Positions 47,155 through 55,636 of a stretch of DNA of 64,000 nt are shown here, in pieces. A program made the position numbers and the translations under genes. The DNA comes from Aliivibrio sp. 1S175. GTDB taxonomy: Bacteria; Pseudomonadota; Gammaproteobacteria; Enterobacterales; Vibrionaceae. The notes beneath the pieces were generated by a model that did no database searches, was not told the DNA's origin, and saw nothing but the letters and a program-made list of their open reading frames with translations. The first letter of the stretch is position 1. Each line of letters starts with the position of its first letter. The stretch covers positions 1-64,000 of the forward strand of contig NZ_MAJS01000046.1 of assembly GCF_001690985.1 (NCBI RefSeq), in the 5' to 3' direction.

Positions 47155-48752
47155 AGAAAATATTTTGCGATAAACTTGTACAACCCTTGCTTACTTTTTC
47201 ATCGGGTCTCAACTCATTAGTAGGCTCGCATTCAGGGTCTAACTCGATTGGAAAGTCGTCGGTTCTTATGATGATCGACTTTTGCTTTGGTGGTGATGAT
47301 TTTTTAAAAACAAGCTCTGATGTATTTGAGCAAGTTGGTCACTTAGATATAGATTTTGTGTTCGAATTTGATGAAGAGCTTTACACCTTCACGAGATCAA
47401 CATCTAACCCAAAGGTTGTTATCTTCAATAATGATATTGAAAATCCCAAAACAATTACTGACCTTAGAAACTTTTTGAAGGTTAAGTATACTGCTCCTGA
47501 TTCACTGTCTTTTCGAGATTTAGTGAATCTTACAAGTCGTATTTGGGGCAAGGGAAATTTCAATCCTAATCGTCCATTGAACTTTGATGACTCAAAGTTT
47601 TATGATCAAACAACTAAATATCTATTGGTTTTATTTGACTTGTATCGTGATGTTTCAAAGCAGCGTGGTGAACAAGCAGCTTTAGAATCTAAAAAAACAT
47701 CCCTTAAAGGCGCTTTTGATCAAGAACTTATTGCACGAAAGCTTAAGAAAAGTGAGATAGAACCTAAAAAGAAAGAGTTACTAGAGCTAGAGGATCAAAC
47801 TGAAGAGCTAAAGACAAATCTTTCTAAGTACACCATCAATATTAGCGAAATTGTAAATCAACGTTCGTTGTCCATTAAGAAAGATAAAGACTTGTTGCTC
47901 AAACTTTTGAGCTATGAGGAGCAAAGACTTCTTCGCTCTGAAAAATCTCTTGCTTTCGGCACTTTTGCCAACAGAAAACAATTTGGTAGATTGGTGAATT
48001 TTTTTCCTGATGTAAATCTGGAGAAACTTCAAAAGATAGAGGGTTTTCATAGTGGTGTAACGAAACTCCTTAAAAATGAAATAAAGGTCGAGAAACTTTC
48101 TATTGAGCAAAACATACAAGGTTTTAAAGATCAAATATCTGATTTAGACAAGCAGCTAGAAGAGGTGTTTAAGCTAAAAGAGAAACCAAGTCTCTTAATC
48201 GATGACCTACTATCTCTAACTATTAAGACAAAAGAGCTTAAGCAACAGCTCGACTATAGAGAACTTAGTGACAGTATCGATGAGAATGTAAAACTCAGCA
48301 GAGAAGAAGGTAAACGACTTAAGTTAGATAAGCTAGAAGAGGTAAGCAAAATTCTTATAGAAGAAATAGACTCTGTTATATCTACAATCTATGAAGATCC
48401 TGCCATACCATACTTTACATTTTTTGATAAAAGCTATGAATTTAATGCTAATGGAGATACAGGTACAGGTAAGTGTTTTTCAAACATGATCTCACTAGAT
48501 TTTTCTCTTTTGAATAACACGAAGTTACCATTTTTTATTCATGACTCTGTAGTACTAAAAAATATTGAAGTTAATGCGGTCAACAACATAATCAGGCTTT
48601 ACTATTCTATAGTAAATCATAAGCAGGTGTTCATTTCTATAGACGAAGTGACTAAATACTCTGCTAAAGCACAGCAAATCATAGCTAAAACAAAGTTTCT
48701 AACACTTTCAAGCGATAGACTAGCTTTTAACAATAAATGGGAAAAAAAATAA
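47148..48752 (+). CDS. ABC-3C DUF2326-type ABC ATPase
   Basis: A 534-residue Rad50-like ATPase. Walker A is GSNSIGKS at residues 30-37. A coiled-coil centre runs about 175-400 (KKKELLELEDQTEELKTNLS; FKDQISDLDKQLEEVFKLKE). The C-terminal half has Walker B/D-loop PFFIHDSVVLKNIE and QVFISIDEV, as in the DUF2326 family. These ATPases sense an invader-related signal and release the effector. The gene closes the three-gene unit and is followed by a hairpin. AT content is high, as in the rest of the unit. Confidence 0.85.
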   Translation: MLKKIFCDKLVQPLLTFSSGLNSLVGSHSGSNSIGKSSVLMMIDFCFGGDDFLKTSSDVFEQVGHLDIDFVFEFDEELYTFTRSTSNPKVVIFNNDIENPKTITDLRNFLKVKYTAPDSLSFRDLVNLTSRIWGKGNFNPNRPLNFDDSKFYDQTTKYLLVLFDLYRDVSKQRGEQAALESKKTSLKGAFDQELIARKLKKSEIEPKKKELLELEDQTEELKTNLSKYTINISEIVNQRSLSIKKDKDLLLKLLSYEEQRLLRSEKSLAFGTFANRKQFGRLVNFFPDVNLEKLQKIEGFHSGVTKLLKNEIKVEKLSIEQNIQGFKDQISDLDKQLEEVFKLKEKPSLLIDDLLSLTIKTKELKQQLDYRELSDSIDENVKLSREEGKRLKLDKLEEVSKILIEEIDSVISTIYEDPAIPYFTFFDKSYEFNANGDTGTGKCFSNMISLDFSLLNNTKLPFFIHDSVVLKNIEVNAVNNIIRLYYSIVNHKQVFISIDEVTKYSAKAQQIIAKTKFLTLSSDRLAFNNKWEKK

Positions 48753-48756
48753 ACCT

Positions 48757-48785
48757 ATAAGGGCTCATCGAGCCCTTAATTATTT
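48757..48785 (+). terminator. Terminator of the ABC-3C unit
   Basis: Stem AAGGGCTC / GAGCCCTT with loop ATC, starting 7 bp after the stop codon and followed by AATTATTT. Confidence 0.65.
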
Positions 48786-48929
48786 AAGATTTGAAATAGT
48801 TCTTGAAGAGTCTGCATGGTCAGCTATTTATTTTGGTTAGCTAAGACTTGGCTACTTTCTCTAATCTAATTTTTACTAAGTGAGAAATCCCGTTAACTCA
48901 CTTTTGTCCAAAAACAAGTTATCTAACTA

Positions 48930-48968
48930 GAAAAATGGATGCAGCCAATACCTACATCCTTTTTTTAA
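48930..48968. terminator. Terminator after hipA (GGATG-CATCC type)
   Basis: GGATGCAG pairs with CTACATCC (one mismatch), with AAAA on one side and TTTTTTT on the other. On the minus strand it ends hipA; the sequence is similar to the terminators at 42245 and 50720. Confidence 0.8.
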
Positions 48969-48999
48969 TCACTCCAAGCTATAAATAAATCTTTAGCTT

Positions 49000-50325
49000 T
49001 TACTTTAAATTATCATTACTTAAGCGGATCTTATTTACCATTCTCAATGCATTACTGAATATGCTGTCAGAGATACTTTTTGGAAAATCGTTTGGTAATT
49101 CTGCTTCTAATTCCTTAATGGCCTTAGGCATATCAACTGCAAATTCCTTTATTATCTCTTCCATTCTCGCAGTATCAAATCCAACAGATTTAGCCGTATC
49201 AATAAAATGACGAGTGTATATTTTATCAATAGGATATTTCTTTCCTTTCGATGCTATTAGTCCCATTGCCAGTTTTAATGAGCGGATATTCATTCCTTTA
49301 CCACCTAAGATAGGATAGGCGGATAAAATGTCATAAAAGGGCGTAAGGTGATAACTGCCTTGTGCATTAATAAAAATGGAAAAGTTTTTTGCGTGTCCGT
49401 CTGTTGCACCAATTAACCATTGAAATACCTGAAATCGCATGAAAGCATCACGATCTTTTAGTGATTGGCTTGAGCCCATAAGAAGGTCCATAATAGTTTT
49501 TATACTTGGACCTCCATCTGCTTCATATTTTATTGATGAGGGTAATCCAAATGCTTGGCACATATCTTCTTGCGGCAATCTTAATAGCTTGGTGTTATTT
49601 TTAATCCATCTTCTATCAAATCGTTCTACAGCAATGGCTTTTATTCCATCACAATGAATTATTTCAACATTAGGTACATTGAATCCTAACTTCTTCGCTA
49701 ATTGGATGCACAGGTATTCATTTTCTACACTATCACTCATATCGAGAGTGGCATTAGGTTGTTGAATTTTACCTATGGGTAATTTGATTATATGCGTTGT
49801 TGGGGTAGATGCTTTCGGTATGCACCATTCATCATTTATTTTGAGTAGCGCTGTTTTTTCTTGTGCTCCTGCAACCGAGATCCGAAAGTCTGATTCATCT
49901 TCTAGCATTCCTAATGGAATATTGGATTGATAGGCTGAGAGTACTTGTTTGAGCCGTGCTGGAGTTAAAATTTCATAATCCAGTTGTTTGGTATTTGGTT
50001 CTTCATCGTTAGTTAATAAAGAAATTGCACCGACGCTGTCTTTACCCACTTCATGAAGTAAATCGAACGTTTGACGAGATTTAGCTTGGTATCTGGCAAC
50101 GATGCGATCTCTGACTTCTGATAAATCAGGTAATAGGTTGTCGAAGTAATTAATAACGCAATCACTGGTTATCTTTGGATATTGTAGGGGGAGGGATAAT
50201 GACAGAGGTCTTCCTACCGTGCTTTCAATCCATGATTTATCGTATTGAAACTGGTGCGCACCGTTACTGAGTTTAGTAAATTCTCCAACACGCTCACCAT
50301 TCATGTATGCAATTAATACAGCCAT
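49000..50325 (-). CDS. hipA: HipA kinase toxin
   Basis: About 441 residues, the length of E. coli HipA (440), and close to it over long stretches. VGRPLSLSLPLQ, FRISVAGAQEKTALL (the conserved Ser before VAGAQEK is the autophosphorylation site), VERFDRRW, LRLPQEDMCQAFGLPSS, GATDGHAKNFS (catalytic Asp) and FYDILSAYPILGGKG (metal-binding Asp) are all present. The toxin phosphorylates GltX in E. coli and triggers persistence. Start ATG giving MAVLIAYMNG overlaps the hipB stop (TAATG) and has GAGG upstream. Appears intact. Confidence 0.95.
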   Translation of the reverse strand: MAVLIAYMNGERVGEFTKLSNGAHQFQYDKSWIESTVGRPLSLSLPLQYPKITSDCVINYFDNLLPDLSEVRDRIVARYQAKSRQTFDLLHEVGKDSVGAISLLTNDEEPNTKQLDYEILTPARLKQVLSAYQSNIPLGMLEDESDFRISVAGAQEKTALLKINDEWCIPKASTPTTHIIKLPIGKIQQPNATLDMSDSVENEYLCIQLAKKLGFNVPNVEIIHCDGIKAIAVERFDRRWIKNNTKLLRLPQEDMCQAFGLPSSIKYEADGGPSIKTIMDLLMGSSQSLKDRDAFMRFQVFQWLIGATDGHAKNFSIFINAQGSYHLTPFYDILSAYPILGGKGMNIRSLKLAMGLIASKGKKYPIDKIYTRHFIDTAKSVGFDTARMEEIIKEFAVDMPKAIKELEAELPNDFPKSISDSIFSNALRMVNKIRLSNDNLK

Positions 50326-50588
50326 TACCATGCCTCATCGTCTAGATTATTATCGAGACTCGTTGGCACTTGCTCTTGAATAATGCAATGAACTTCTAAC
50401 GCATGAAGGATCTTAAAGAGTGTCTGTAACTGAGTAGTTTCAGGATGATTCTCAAAGCTAGATAGGGTGGATTGTTTTACACCAACTTTTTTAGCAAGCT
50501 CTGTTTGAGTCAAATTGTGTTTGGTTCTGATAAGCTTTAAGTGGTTAGCTAATTGCTTTGGATTATAAATCATCATACACCCCATCAT
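50325..50588 (-). CDS. hipB: HipB antitoxin and repressor
   Basis: An 87-residue XRE-type helix-turn-helix protein aligning with E. coli HipB from its first residue (MMGCMMIYNPKQLANHLK versus MMSFQKIYSPTQLANAMK). HTH near residues 26-46 (TQTELAKKVGVKQSTLSSFE) and C-terminal acidic tail ending DDEAW. It neutralises HipA and represses the operon through four operators upstream. The start could be any of the first Met codons; the first is preferred from the alignment. Confidence 0.93.
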   Translation of the reverse strand: MMGCMMIYNPKQLANHLKLIRTKHNLTQTELAKKVGVKQSTLSSFENHPETTQLQTLFKILHALEVHCIIQEQVPTSLDNNLDDEAW

Positions 50589-50597
50589 ATTATGTGA

Positions 50598-50699
50598 TAT
50601 CCCCGATAGAGGATAATCAATAATATATACCCGATCGGGGATAAGTCAATGTATATCCCCGAACGAGGATAAAGTTGGTTTTATCCCTTGTCGGGGATA
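50598..50699. promoter_or_regulatory. Four HipB operators at 28-bp intervals
   Basis: TATCC-N8-GGATA sites at 50598-50615, 50654-50671 and 50682-50699 are perfect. The site at 50626-50643 is TATAC-N8-GGATA. Their centres are exactly 28 bp apart. The consensus equals the E. coli hip operator. Confidence 0.92.
50622..50649 (-). promoter_or_regulatory. hipBA promoter
   Basis: On the minus strand, -35 TTGACT (50644-50649) and -10 TATATT (50622-50627) are 16 bp apart. Operator 2 lies between them, so HipB binding would block RNA polymerase. Confidence 0.75.
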
Positions 50700-50722
50700 A
50701 AGTGATATTTAAAAACCAAATA

Positions 50723-50758
50723 CAAAAAATGGATGCAGCTAAAACTACATCCATTTTC
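50723..50758 (-). terminator. Terminator after the carboxypeptidase gene
   Basis: On the minus strand ATGGATGTAG pairs with CTGCATCCAT (one mismatch), followed by TTTTTT. Third copy of the GGATG-CATCC type. Confidence 0.8.
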
Positions 50759-50798
50759 TTAATTACTTAGAGTAAAGTGGCGAATTAACGTCTAGCTC

Positions 50799-52283
50799 TT
50801 ATCCCAAGTAACGCTTCTCTAAGTGCGCCTTAAAGAAACTCGCATTTAGCACATCACCCGTTGCTTGCTTCACTAAATCATCAGTTGAGCATAATGATGC
50901 TTTGCTCCAGATATTGTCTGACAGCCAAGTGAAAATAGGGCTTAAATCACCGCTTAATGTGGCTTTTTCTACATCTACGGTTTGTTTCATTGCCGCCATA
51001 AATTGTGCTGCGTACATTGCACCTAATGTGTAACTTGGGAAGTAACCAAAGCTACCGTCTGTCCAGTGAATGTCTTGCATGCAACCGTTTTTGTAATTGC
51101 CTTTGGTGGTTAAACCTAGGTACTGCTGCATCTTTGTATCCCATAATTCAGGGATATCTTTATAGCCAATTTTACCGTTCATTAAATCACGTTCAATTTC
51201 ATAACGTAAAATAACGTGAGCAGGGTATGTCGCTTCATCTGCATCTACACGGATAAAATCAGGGTTTACGCGTGTGTATATTTTTTGCAGATTATCTGTC
51301 TCAAAGATTTTTTGATCAGCATTCACAAAGTTCTTTTGCACTAATGGAGACAGTTGAGAAATAAACTCAGCACTGCGGCCTAATTGCATCTCAAAAAATA
51401 AGCTTTGAGACTCATGAATACCCATTGAGCGAGCTTGACCAACAGCAAGGCCTGCAAACTCTTTTGGTAACCCTTGCTCATAACGTGCGTGGCCTGTTTC
51501 ATGTACTGTACCCATTAATGATTGCACAAAATCGTTTTCATCATAACGAGTGGTAATACGAACATCAGTAGGAACGCCGCCACAGAAAGGGTGCATGCTT
51601 ACATCAAGACGACCATGATTAAAATCGAAGTTTAAAAACTTCATCACATCTACGCTAAGTTGGCGTTGTTGCTCTGTCGGGTAGTGGCCATCAGGTAAGT
51701 AGATGGACTCAGTAGATTGTTTCTCTTGTATGTTTTGAATAAGAGTAGGAAGCCACGTTTTTACATCGTTAAATACCACATCAAGTTTTGCCGTTGTTGT
51801 GCCTGGTTCATATAAATCAAGCATGGCGTCGTAAGGCGTTAATCCTGAGATATTTGCTCGTATCTGCGCTTCTTCTTGAGAAAGGGCGACAACTTCTGCA
51901 AAATTTTTACTAAATCCTTCCCAATCGTTTTCTCCACGTTGAGTTCGCCATGCGTGTTCACATTTAGAACCCGCTAAAGATTGTGCTTGAACCAAGGCTT
52001 CAGGAAGGGCTGTGGATTGTTGCCATTTTAATTTCATTTCACGAAGGCTAGCTTGTTCGTTATCAGATAGAGACTCTGATTCTGCTTTATCAAACCATTC
52101 GGCCAGTTGTGGTGCATTGCCTAGTTGATGTAAATGAACAGACAGTTCAGCCATTGCTTCTGAGCGAGCTTCGTTACCGCCAGACGGCATTACTGCTGCT
52201 TGGTCCCATCCACAAATCGAACCTAAATGCTCGAATCGAGAAATTTTTAAACTATGTTCAACCAATTTTTGATAATGACTCAT
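50799..52283 (-). CDS. M32 metallocarboxypeptidase (Taq type)
   Basis: A 494-residue cytoplasmic zinc carboxypeptidase. The active site HETGH is in GTVHETGHARYEQGL, and the downstream ESQSLFFEMQLGRS provides a metal-binding Glu. RVNPDFIRVDADEATYPAHV and CMQDIHWTDGSFGYFPSYTL are family signatures. It trims C-terminal residues from peptides. Start ATG giving MSHYQKLVEHSLKI has AAGGA 6 bases upstream; an in-frame upstream start would add 13 residues. Minus strand, alone. Confidence 0.94.
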   Translation of the reverse strand: MSHYQKLVEHSLKISRFEHLGSICGWDQAAVMPSGGNEARSEAMAELSVHLHQLGNAPQLAEWFDKAESESLSDNEQASLREMKLKWQQSTALPEALVQAQSLAGSKCEHAWRTQRGENDWEGFSKNFAEVVALSQEEAQIRANISGLTPYDAMLDLYEPGTTTAKLDVVFNDVKTWLPTLIQNIQEKQSTESIYLPDGHYPTEQQRQLSVDVMKFLNFDFNHGRLDVSMHPFCGGVPTDVRITTRYDENDFVQSLMGTVHETGHARYEQGLPKEFAGLAVGQARSMGIHESQSLFFEMQLGRSAEFISQLSPLVQKNFVNADQKIFETDNLQKIYTRVNPDFIRVDADEATYPAHVILRYEIERDLMNGKIGYKDIPELWDTKMQQYLGLTTKGNYKNGCMQDIHWTDGSFGYFPSYTLGAMYAAQFMAAMKQTVDVEKATLSGDLSPIFTWLSDNIWSKASLCSTDDLVKQATGDVLNASFFKAHLEKRYLG

Positions 52284-52482
52284 GGATATTCCTTCATTAT
52301 TATTTTTTATTCGTGTTTTCATTGTTGATCGGTTTTACTTAGAAAGGAATGCTTCATGTATTTATAACGCAGTTTTTAAGACATAAAGGTTCAGTAAAAT
52401 TCATGGTGAACATTTTTCTCAAAGTGCAGATAAAAAATACCCCGCAGCGAGCGAGGTAAGAAATTTATTTTAAATTAGGTGC

Positions 52483-52614
52483 TTAGCTGATTTTTACTGG
52501 CCAGCCATAAGATCGATACTCTTCGGCTAATGTATTTGCAATATCTGCTGATACGGTTGCTGAAATCCAGTTGCCAAAACCCATTACTTGATATTCAAAT
52601 GTTACGTGATTCAT
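52483..52614 (-). CDS. Hypothetical 43-aa protein
   Basis: A short frame, MNHVTFEYQVMGFGNWISAT and onward, ending GWPVKIS. A GAGGAGAG ribosome-binding site 7 bases before the ATG strongly supports translation. No membrane segment or known motif. It may form a small beta-rich fold. An in-frame extension upstream would be basic and unlike the rest. Unknown function. Confidence 0.6.
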   Translation of the reverse strand: MNHVTFEYQVMGFGNWISATVSADIANTLAEEYRSYGWPVKIS

Positions 52615-52835
52615 TAATTTTCTCTCCTCGATTGATGCGCGTACTTTATCGGGCTTTGTTCTTAATAACTTTCGTATTAAGGTCAAATGGTTTGATATTT
52701 GGGTTAATTTATATAAATACGGTAAATAGATTAAATCTCGAAAAATGAATAGAGTAAATGTTCGATTTTATAAGTTGATTGAAATTAAGTAGTAATTAAA
52801 AGAAAACGAGATATATTAATGAAACTCACAATTAA

Positions 52836-53477
52836 ATGGATATTCACGTGATTCTAGATTTTTGGGCATTTTTTATTGCCATTGTACTATTAACAATGAC
52901 GCCAGGATTGGATACAGCTTTGGTGATCCGCAATACGACCCGTGGTGGTTGGAAAGATGGTATTACCTGCAGTTTGGGGATTTGTTGTGGTTTATTTGTT
53001 CATGCGACTATGTCGGCGATTGGTTTATCGGTATTGTTAGTAAGCTCTGCGGAGTTATTTACCGTTATAAAAACGATAGGGGCTGCGTACCTGATTTGGT
53101 TAGGCATTCAATCAATTAGAAGTACGTTTAAGCAACGTAAACAAACAACGAAAGTAAAAGCGATAAAAGAAAAGAAAGAATCGTTAACCTTGTCTTTTAA
53201 AGAAGGTTTTTTATCGAATATTTTAAACCCTAAAACAGCCGTATTTTATTTGGCTTTATTGCCGCAATTTATTAACCCTGAATATAATGCTTTTATTCAA
53301 TCATTGTTGATGGCAAGTGTGCATTTTATTGTTGCTATGTTTTGGCAAGGTGGAATTGCATTGTTAGTTGAAAAAGCACAGGAATTAATGTCGAGCGAGA
53401 AAATGACTCACCGAATAGAAAGGGTAACAGGCAGCGTGCTTATCTTGTTGGGTGTGAATTTATTAGTATCTAAGTAG
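52836..53477 (+). CDS. LysE/RhtB-family amino acid exporter
   Basis: A 213-residue polytopic protein of the LysE/RhtB family. The signature MTPGLDTALVIRNTTRGGWK, then GICCGLFVHATMSAIGLSVL and FLSNILNPKTAVFYLALLPQ, is characteristic. Five or six membrane spans. It exports amino acids such as homoserine, threonine or lysine-like substrates; substrate not decided. Start ATG giving MDIHVILDFW has no strong ribosome-binding site. Monocistronic. Confidence 0.92.
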   Translation: MDIHVILDFWAFFIAIVLLTMTPGLDTALVIRNTTRGGWKDGITCSLGICCGLFVHATMSAIGLSVLLVSSAELFTVIKTIGAAYLIWLGIQSIRSTFKQRKQTTKVKAIKEKKESLTLSFKEGFLSNILNPKTAVFYLALLPQFINPEYNAFIQSLLMASVHFIVAMFWQGGIALLVEKAQELMSSEKMTHRIERVTGSVLILLGVNLLVSK

Positions 53478-53569
53478 ATTGTAAAAATAAGAATGCTATA
53501 CCTGAAAATTTAAAATCATAGGTATAGAATTCTTTTTGTTTCATTTATTGAAACTGATAACTTGATGGG

Positions 53570-55255
53570 TTAACTGTCTTTATTGCGGACAGATTCAATC
53601 ACGTTACCAATTTTTTCGGTTATTGGGTTTGGTTTCTTTGGTTTTTTTTCTTTTTTAGCAAAATGAACATGCACATCTTGTTGAGCAAAAGGAATTGAGA
53701 TCCCTTCTTTATCAAAACGCAATTTCACTTCACGAGTGACATCCCAATAGACATCCCAATAATCATCGGTTTTAACCCAAGGACGAACGATGAAATCAAC
53801 AGAAGAAGCGCCTAGAACGTGAACACGAATGTTTGGCTCTGGTTTTTTTAATGCAGCAGGGTGAGCATCGACAATTTCAGCTAAGATCTTTTCTGCTTTT
53901 TCGATACTGTCTTCATATCCAATGCCAAATACCATATCGACACGGCGTAATCGTTCATGCGTTACGTTTTTTATTACGTCTCCCCAAATTTTACTATTGG
54001 GTAAAATAATGATTTGGTTATCAAAGGTTTTGATCGTGGTATTTACCAAGCTCATTGAGCTTACCTTGCCAGTTACGCCACCTGCCTCAACCAGATCACC
54101 AACATCAAATGGACGATAGATAAGCAACATCATGCCCGATGCAAAGTTGGATAAGGTATCTTGCAATGCGAAGCCAATAATAATACCGGCAACACCAAAG
54201 CCGGTTAGAACTGGTGCGAGATCTAAACCCACTTTGGAGAAGGCGATTAAAATACCAATGAAGTAAATAAGTTTACTCGACATAGAGACAAAGAAGTCCT
54301 GCATCAATTTACTCATTCGTAAGTGAGGCTGTACCACCGCTTTTAATACGACTTTACGAGTTAATTTTGCCAGTAATCGTGTTGCAAATAGGATTAAGAA
54401 GAAAACAAAGAACTTAAGGAGTTGGTCTGGTGCGTGTTTAAGTAACCAGTTACTGCCAGATGAAATCCAATTACTTAAAATGGCAGCAATAACGGGGAAA
54501 TTGAGAATATCTTCGGTTAAGTTACCGGTAGTGGTAAATAATTGACGTTTATAATTTGTGGTGTTGATATTTAATTGATCAGCAATTGCAATTAATTTGC
54601 CTAAACCGTAAGTGGAATTTGTGACTTTACGTTCAAAAAAGAGGTGCTCTAAGGTTAATGATGTTTTTTCTGAATCGGAAGAGCGTTGAAGCTGATTTGA
54701 AAGTAATTGCTCTCGGCTTGTATCAAAACTTAGTGACGCGGAAAGGAATTTGATTTTTTGATCAATAAATAGTTTATAAGCAACAAGCTGAGCGTCTGTT
54801 GATTGACCTAACGTAGTCAGCCATTGGTAGTTTTCTAATTGATCATTAAGAGAAAGGTAATAGTAATCTCTAGATTCTTTTAAGGTGTTTTGCAAAGCAA
54901 GTTTGTGCTCGATATCCGCTTTATCTAATTTTTCTTGTTTGTCTTTTATGTCTTTATCAAGGTACGCGATAGCTCGTTCGGCATAGATTACTTGTCCTTC
55001 GACTTCTTTGATTAAAAGAGGGGTTGTGGTTTCATCATGGCGCTTAATTAAATCAGCGAGTACGGCTCGAAGTTGATTATTTTTATCGACTTGTTGAACT
55101 CGAATAACGGCAAGATCACTTCCAGAGAATGAAGACGCTTCTTTTTTTAATCGCACAACTTCATTATTGATTTTATTTAAATCAGCCAGATCTTGGGCTT
55201 CATTAGCAAAAGTGAAGGAACTAAATATAAGAAGGAACCAAATAAAGATACGCAT
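53570..55255 (-). CDS. MscS-family mechanosensitive channel with long periplasmic coil
   Basis: A 561-residue protein: signal peptide (MRIFIWFLLIFSSFTFA), a periplasmic helical region (about residues 20-230), several membrane helices, then the MscS pore and vestibule domain (GFGVAGIIIGFALQDTLSNF, ASGMMLLIYRPFDVGDLVE, IKTFDNQIIILPNSKIWG, VDMVFGIGYEDSIEKAEKIL). It releases solutes on osmotic downshift. It is a larger MscS type rather than the simple MscS (286 aa). The C-terminal tail is Lys-rich. Minus strand; a small membrane protein gene lies upstream. Confidence 0.9.
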   Translation of the reverse strand: MRIFIWFLLIFSSFTFANEAQDLADLNKINNEVVRLKKEASSFSGSDLAVIRVQQVDKNNQLRAVLADLIKRHDETTTPLLIKEVEGQVIYAERAIAYLDKDIKDKQEKLDKADIEHKLALQNTLKESRDYYYLSLNDQLENYQWLTTLGQSTDAQLVAYKLFIDQKIKFLSASLSFDTSREQLLSNQLQRSSDSEKTSLTLEHLFFERKVTNSTYGLGKLIAIADQLNINTTNYKRQLFTTTGNLTEDILNFPVIAAILSNWISSGSNWLLKHAPDQLLKFFVFFLILFATRLLAKLTRKVVLKAVVQPHLRMSKLMQDFFVSMSSKLIYFIGILIAFSKVGLDLAPVLTGFGVAGIIIGFALQDTLSNFASGMMLLIYRPFDVGDLVEAGGVTGKVSSMSLVNTTIKTFDNQIIILPNSKIWGDVIKNVTHERLRRVDMVFGIGYEDSIEKAEKILAEIVDAHPAALKKPEPNIRVHVLGASSVDFIVRPWVKTDDYWDVYWDVTREVKLRFDKEGISIPFAQQDVHVHFAKKEKKPKKPNPITEKIGNVIESVRNKDS

Positions 55256-55354
55256 AGAGCCTCTATTGCTTTGAAATGAAATTAGCGAATAACTAACTTA
55301 TTGTAGTGAAATATAAGGAAAAGTGGCAGGAGAACTTTTTAAGGGGGTGTCACA

Positions 55355-55390
55355 AAAATGAAAAAGCAGCCATTAAGACTGCTTTTATCG
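55355..55390. terminator. Terminator between the MscS-family gene and the 35-aa gene
   Basis: Stem AAAAGCAG / CTGCTTTT (55362-55369 / 55379-55386) flanked by A and T runs. On the minus strand it ends the small gene at 55406. Confidence 0.8.
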
Positions 55391-55405
55391 TATTGTATTG
55401 TACTT

Positions 55406-55513
55406 TTATTTAAGATTTTTATATTCAATGATTAAGGCTTTAAAAAAAGAAAAGAAAAACCCAAGTATCATGACTAATAGTACTGAGCCGAGTATCAGAG
55501 TTAATATGTCCAT
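55406..55513 (-). CDS. 35-aa single-span membrane protein
   Basis: A 35-residue frame, MDILTLILGSVLLVMILGFF and onward (then FSFFKALIIEYKNLK), with one membrane span and a basic end. GAGGTGAT lies 5 bases before the ATG, and a terminator follows. It lies 124 bp downstream of the symporter gene on the same strand. Such micro-membrane proteins often adjust a neighbouring transporter, but no function can be shown here. Confidence 0.6.
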   Translation of the reverse strand: MDILTLILGSVLLVMILGFFFSFFKALIIEYKNLK

Positions 55514-55636
55514 ATATCACCTCGTAAAATAGTACTAGTGAGTATATCAAATTATTAACATCTTGTTGGTCAACTCGGTTAAATAAATGTTTCAAAATGT
55601 CTCTATCGTTTATTATAGAGACATTTTTAATGATCG

